Part shown: positions 62,543 through 64,000 of the stretch, piece by piece
Position numbering within the stretch: position 1 is the stretch's first letter
Layout of the letters: each line of letters begins with the position of its first letter
Assembly: GCF_002298975.1 (NCBI RefSeq)
Contig: NZ_DBMV01000041.1
Location: 171,850 to 235,849 of the forward strand
DNA from: Ralstonia sp. UBA689
Lineage (GTDB): Bacteria > Pseudomonadota > Gammaproteobacteria > Burkholderiales > Burkholderiaceae
Length of the DNA: 64,000 nt
Reading direction: 5' to 3'
Program-made: the position numbers and the translations under genes
Notes under the pieces: model-generated
The model's input: the letters and a program-made list of their open reading frames with translations, nothing else
Database searches by the model: none
What the model was told of the DNA's origin: nothing

Positions 62543-63175
62543 ATGATTCGCGTCCTGATTGCGGACGACCATGAGATCGTCCGCGCCGGCCTTCGGCAGT
62601 TCCTGTCCGAAGAACGGGACATCGAAGTCGCAGGGGAAGCGGCAAGCGGGGAAGAGGTGATGGAGCAACTCCGCACCAACACCTTCGACGTGGTCGTGCT
62701 CGACATTTCCATGCCCGATCGCAACGGCATCGATACGCTCAAGCTGGCGCGCCAGCGCCATCCGGATCTGCCCGTGCTGATCCTGTCCACCTTTCCGGAA
62801 GACCAGTACGCGATCAACCTGATCCGCGCCGGCGCCTCGGGCTACCTGACCAAGGAAAGCGCGCCGGATGAGCTCGTCAAGGCCATCCGCACCGTGTCGC
62901 AGGGCCGCCGCTATGTGAGCCCGACGGTAGCCGAACTGCTGATCGGTGGCCTGGAGAAGCCGACCGACCAGCCCCTGCACCAGACGCTGTCCAAACGCGA
63001 GTTTCAAATCTTCTGCAAGCTCGCGCGCGGGCAATCGGTGTCGATCATCGCCGAAGAGCTGTTCCTGAGCGTCAAAACGGTCAGTACGTACCGCACCCGC
63101 ATCCTGGAAAAGATGGGCATGAAGTCCAACGCCGATCTGACGTATTACGCCATCAAGAACGGCCTGGTTGAGTAA
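62543..63175 (+). CDS. NarL/FixJ-family response regulator
   Basis: A 210-aa two-domain regulator. The receiver has IADDHEIVRAG, the phospho-Asp in VVLDISMPDRNG and the conserved lysine in YLTKESAPDE. The LuxR-type HTH (LSKREFQIFCKLARGQSVSIIAEELFLSVKTVSTYRTRILEKMG) is C-terminal. ATG 62543 has AAGGAG upstream. No kinase gene is adjacent, so the partner is elsewhere. A second receiver-only protein follows. Confidence 0.92.
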   Translation: MIRVLIADDHEIVRAGLRQFLSEERDIEVAGEAASGEEVMEQLRTNTFDVVVLDISMPDRNGIDTLKLARQRHPDLPVLILSTFPEDQYAINLIRAGASGYLTKESAPDELVKAIRTVSQGRRYVSPTVAELLIGGLEKPTDQPLHQTLSKREFQIFCKLARGQSVSIIAEELFLSVKTVSTYRTRILEKMGMKSNADLTYYAIKNGLVE

Positions 63176-63288
63176 GGTTCATCAAGGCGGAAATCGAGGC
63201 CCCAGAGCCGGCATCTGTCGCGAACCCTGTTGGCATGTAGGACAACGTCCGATACCACCCCCGCAGCACGCTGGCATACCATCTACGC

Positions 63289-63729
63289 ATGCTGGATCAA
63301 GCCGTCACCCTCTCCACCCGTGGCTTGCGAGTCCTCTTGATCGAGGACTCCCCCGTGCTTCGCAGCATGGTGCTGGAATACCTGAAGGCTTCCGCCTTCG
63401 TGGCGATGGTCGAATGGGCCGACACGGAAGATTTGGCACTGCGCCTGCTTGCGCAAGGCCACTACGATGTCGTGATCGTCGATCTGCAGTTGCGTCAGGG
63501 GAACGGCTTCAAGGTTCTTCAAACGTTGCGCGATCAAGCGTCGCCCAGCGTGCGCATCGTCTACACCAACCACGCGCAGGTGCCGACCTACCGGCAACGC
63601 TGCTTTGAAGCCGGTGCCAATTACTTCTTCGACAAGTCGCTCGAACTCGACAAGGTGTTCGAGGTAATCGAAGAGCGCGCTGGCATGAACCGGCCCCGCC
63701 AGCAGACCGTCCACCATCCGCATCCCTGA
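63289..63729 (+). CDS. Single-domain response regulator
   Basis: A 146-aa receiver domain: VLLIEDSPVLRSMV (acidic pocket), VVIVDLQLRQGNGFKVL (phospho-Asp), IVYTNHAQ (Thr) and YFFDKSLELDKVFEVIEE (Lys). There is no output domain; the last ~15 residues (PRQQTVHHPHP) are basic and flexible. It may act by protein-protein contact, or as a phosphate sink for the neighbouring system. Confidence 0.87.
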   Translation: MLDQAVTLSTRGLRVLLIEDSPVLRSMVLEYLKASAFVAMVEWADTEDLALRLLAQGHYDVVIVDLQLRQGNGFKVLQTLRDQASPSVRIVYTNHAQVPTYRQRCFEAGANYFFDKSLELDKVFEVIEERAGMNRPRQQTVHHPHP

Positions 63730-63801
63730 TTTCTCTCGCACGCCTGCCGCACTCATGTGCCGCGGGCCCGATGCCATTTCTCATACCGCAAGGAGCGTTC
63801 G

Positions 63802-63942
63802 ATGAAGACCCTATGTGCCGCACTCGCGCTGACGTGCCTGTTCCTGGCCGGCTGCAACACCATGGCCGGCGCCGGCAAGGACCTGCAGACCGGCGGCCAG
63901 AAGCTGGAGAACGCGGCCGACAGCGCCAAGCAGAAGATGTAA
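63802..63942 (+). CDS. Entericidin-like small lipoprotein
   Basis: A 46-aa lipoprotein. The hydrophobic signal ends in the lipobox FLAGC (Cys near residue 18), followed by NTMAGAGKDLQTGGQKLENAADSAKQKM, the pattern of the entericidin A/B family. Entericidins are linked to stress-related lysis in E. coli. AAGGAG precedes ATG 63802. A short hairpin without T-run follows. Confidence 0.88.
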   Translation: MKTLCAALALTCLFLAGCNTMAGAGKDLQTGGQKLENAADSAKQKM

Positions 63943-63966
63943 CGCCACCCGGCGCCGCATGACAAA

Positions 63967-63983
63967 AGCCCCGCCTCGGGGCT
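63967..63983 (+). terminator. Weak hairpin after entericidin-like gene
   Basis: AGCCCCG-CCT-CGGGGCT is a perfect 7-bp stem but has no T-run, so its role as terminator is doubtful. Confidence 0.4.
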
Positions 63984-64000
63984 AATGCCGTTCAGTTAAG

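Overview
The window is a stretch of chromosome from a GC-rich beta-proteobacterium of the order Burkholderiales, most probably Ralstonia (pickettii/insidiosa/solanacearum lineage). This rests on gene content and order: dacA–ybeD–lipB–lipA, a methionine synthase split into two genes, a PhaM granule protein, a DUF3567 gene, birA–coaX–SPOR, and a four-gene MCE lipid transport operon beside birA. No rRNA, tRNA, CRISPR array, transposon or phage gene was seen. The genus call is inference, because no search could be run.

Layout. 0.1–7 kb: small envelope and housekeeping genes (DUF1269-like protein, YifB/ComM ATPase, a MarR/MFS divergent pair with two palindromic operators, a LysE exporter, a lipoprotein, a macro-domain deacetylase, a TlpA-like thioredoxin). 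7.1–12 kb: a C4-dicarboxylate module, dctA–dctB–dctD, with a correctly spaced sigma-54 promoter before dctA. 12.3–18.4 kb: a ferredoxin, a hydrolase, dacA, DUF493, then lipB–lipA, with a LysR gene and a DUF2917 gene inserted between them. 18.4–21.4 kb: a secreted protein built from D-P-Y-T-Q-G repeats, a quinone oxidoreductase/LysR pair and a small membrane protein.

21.4–31.4 kb is a choline-flavoured region. betB–betA is coupled to a TorF-type porin and faces an unusual HTH–PAS regulator. A DMT transporter follows, with a 98-aa winged-helix protein and a 36-aa membrane peptide, and then a Tat-exported phosphocholine-specific phospholipase C. A plausible scheme is that phospholipase C releases phosphocholine from lipid, which, once dephosphorylated and taken up, BetA and BetB oxidise to glycine betaine. 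31.5–35 kb holds a Fur-box-preceded pair, an IucA/IucC-type siderophore synthetase and an MFS exporter, resembling the two-gene rhizoferrin/legiobactin type.

35–49.5 kb: VanZ protein, MCE/Mla transport operon (permease, ATPase, MlaD, PqiC-like lipoprotein), birA–coaX–SPOR, heptose-phosphate adenylyltransferase, a diiron ferritin-like protein, an anchored glutathione peroxidase, a patatin, PhaM, an enoyl-CoA hydratase and a lone ABC binding protein. 49.6–56.2 kb: YcxB protein, LLM oxidoreductase, two related IclR regulators around a fumarylacetoacetate-hydrolase-family gene, a DUF3108 protein and PcaD. 56.5–64 kb: a DUF3567 gene behind a long hairpin, a rhodanese, metH in two pieces separated by a VOC gene, a K/A-rich secreted protein, two response regulators without a kinase, and an entericidin-like lipoprotein.

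The strongest leads are the siderophore pair with its leader hairpin, the transporter/winged-helix/36-aa peptide operon, the D-P-Y-T-Q-G repeat protein and the structured leader before DUF3567.
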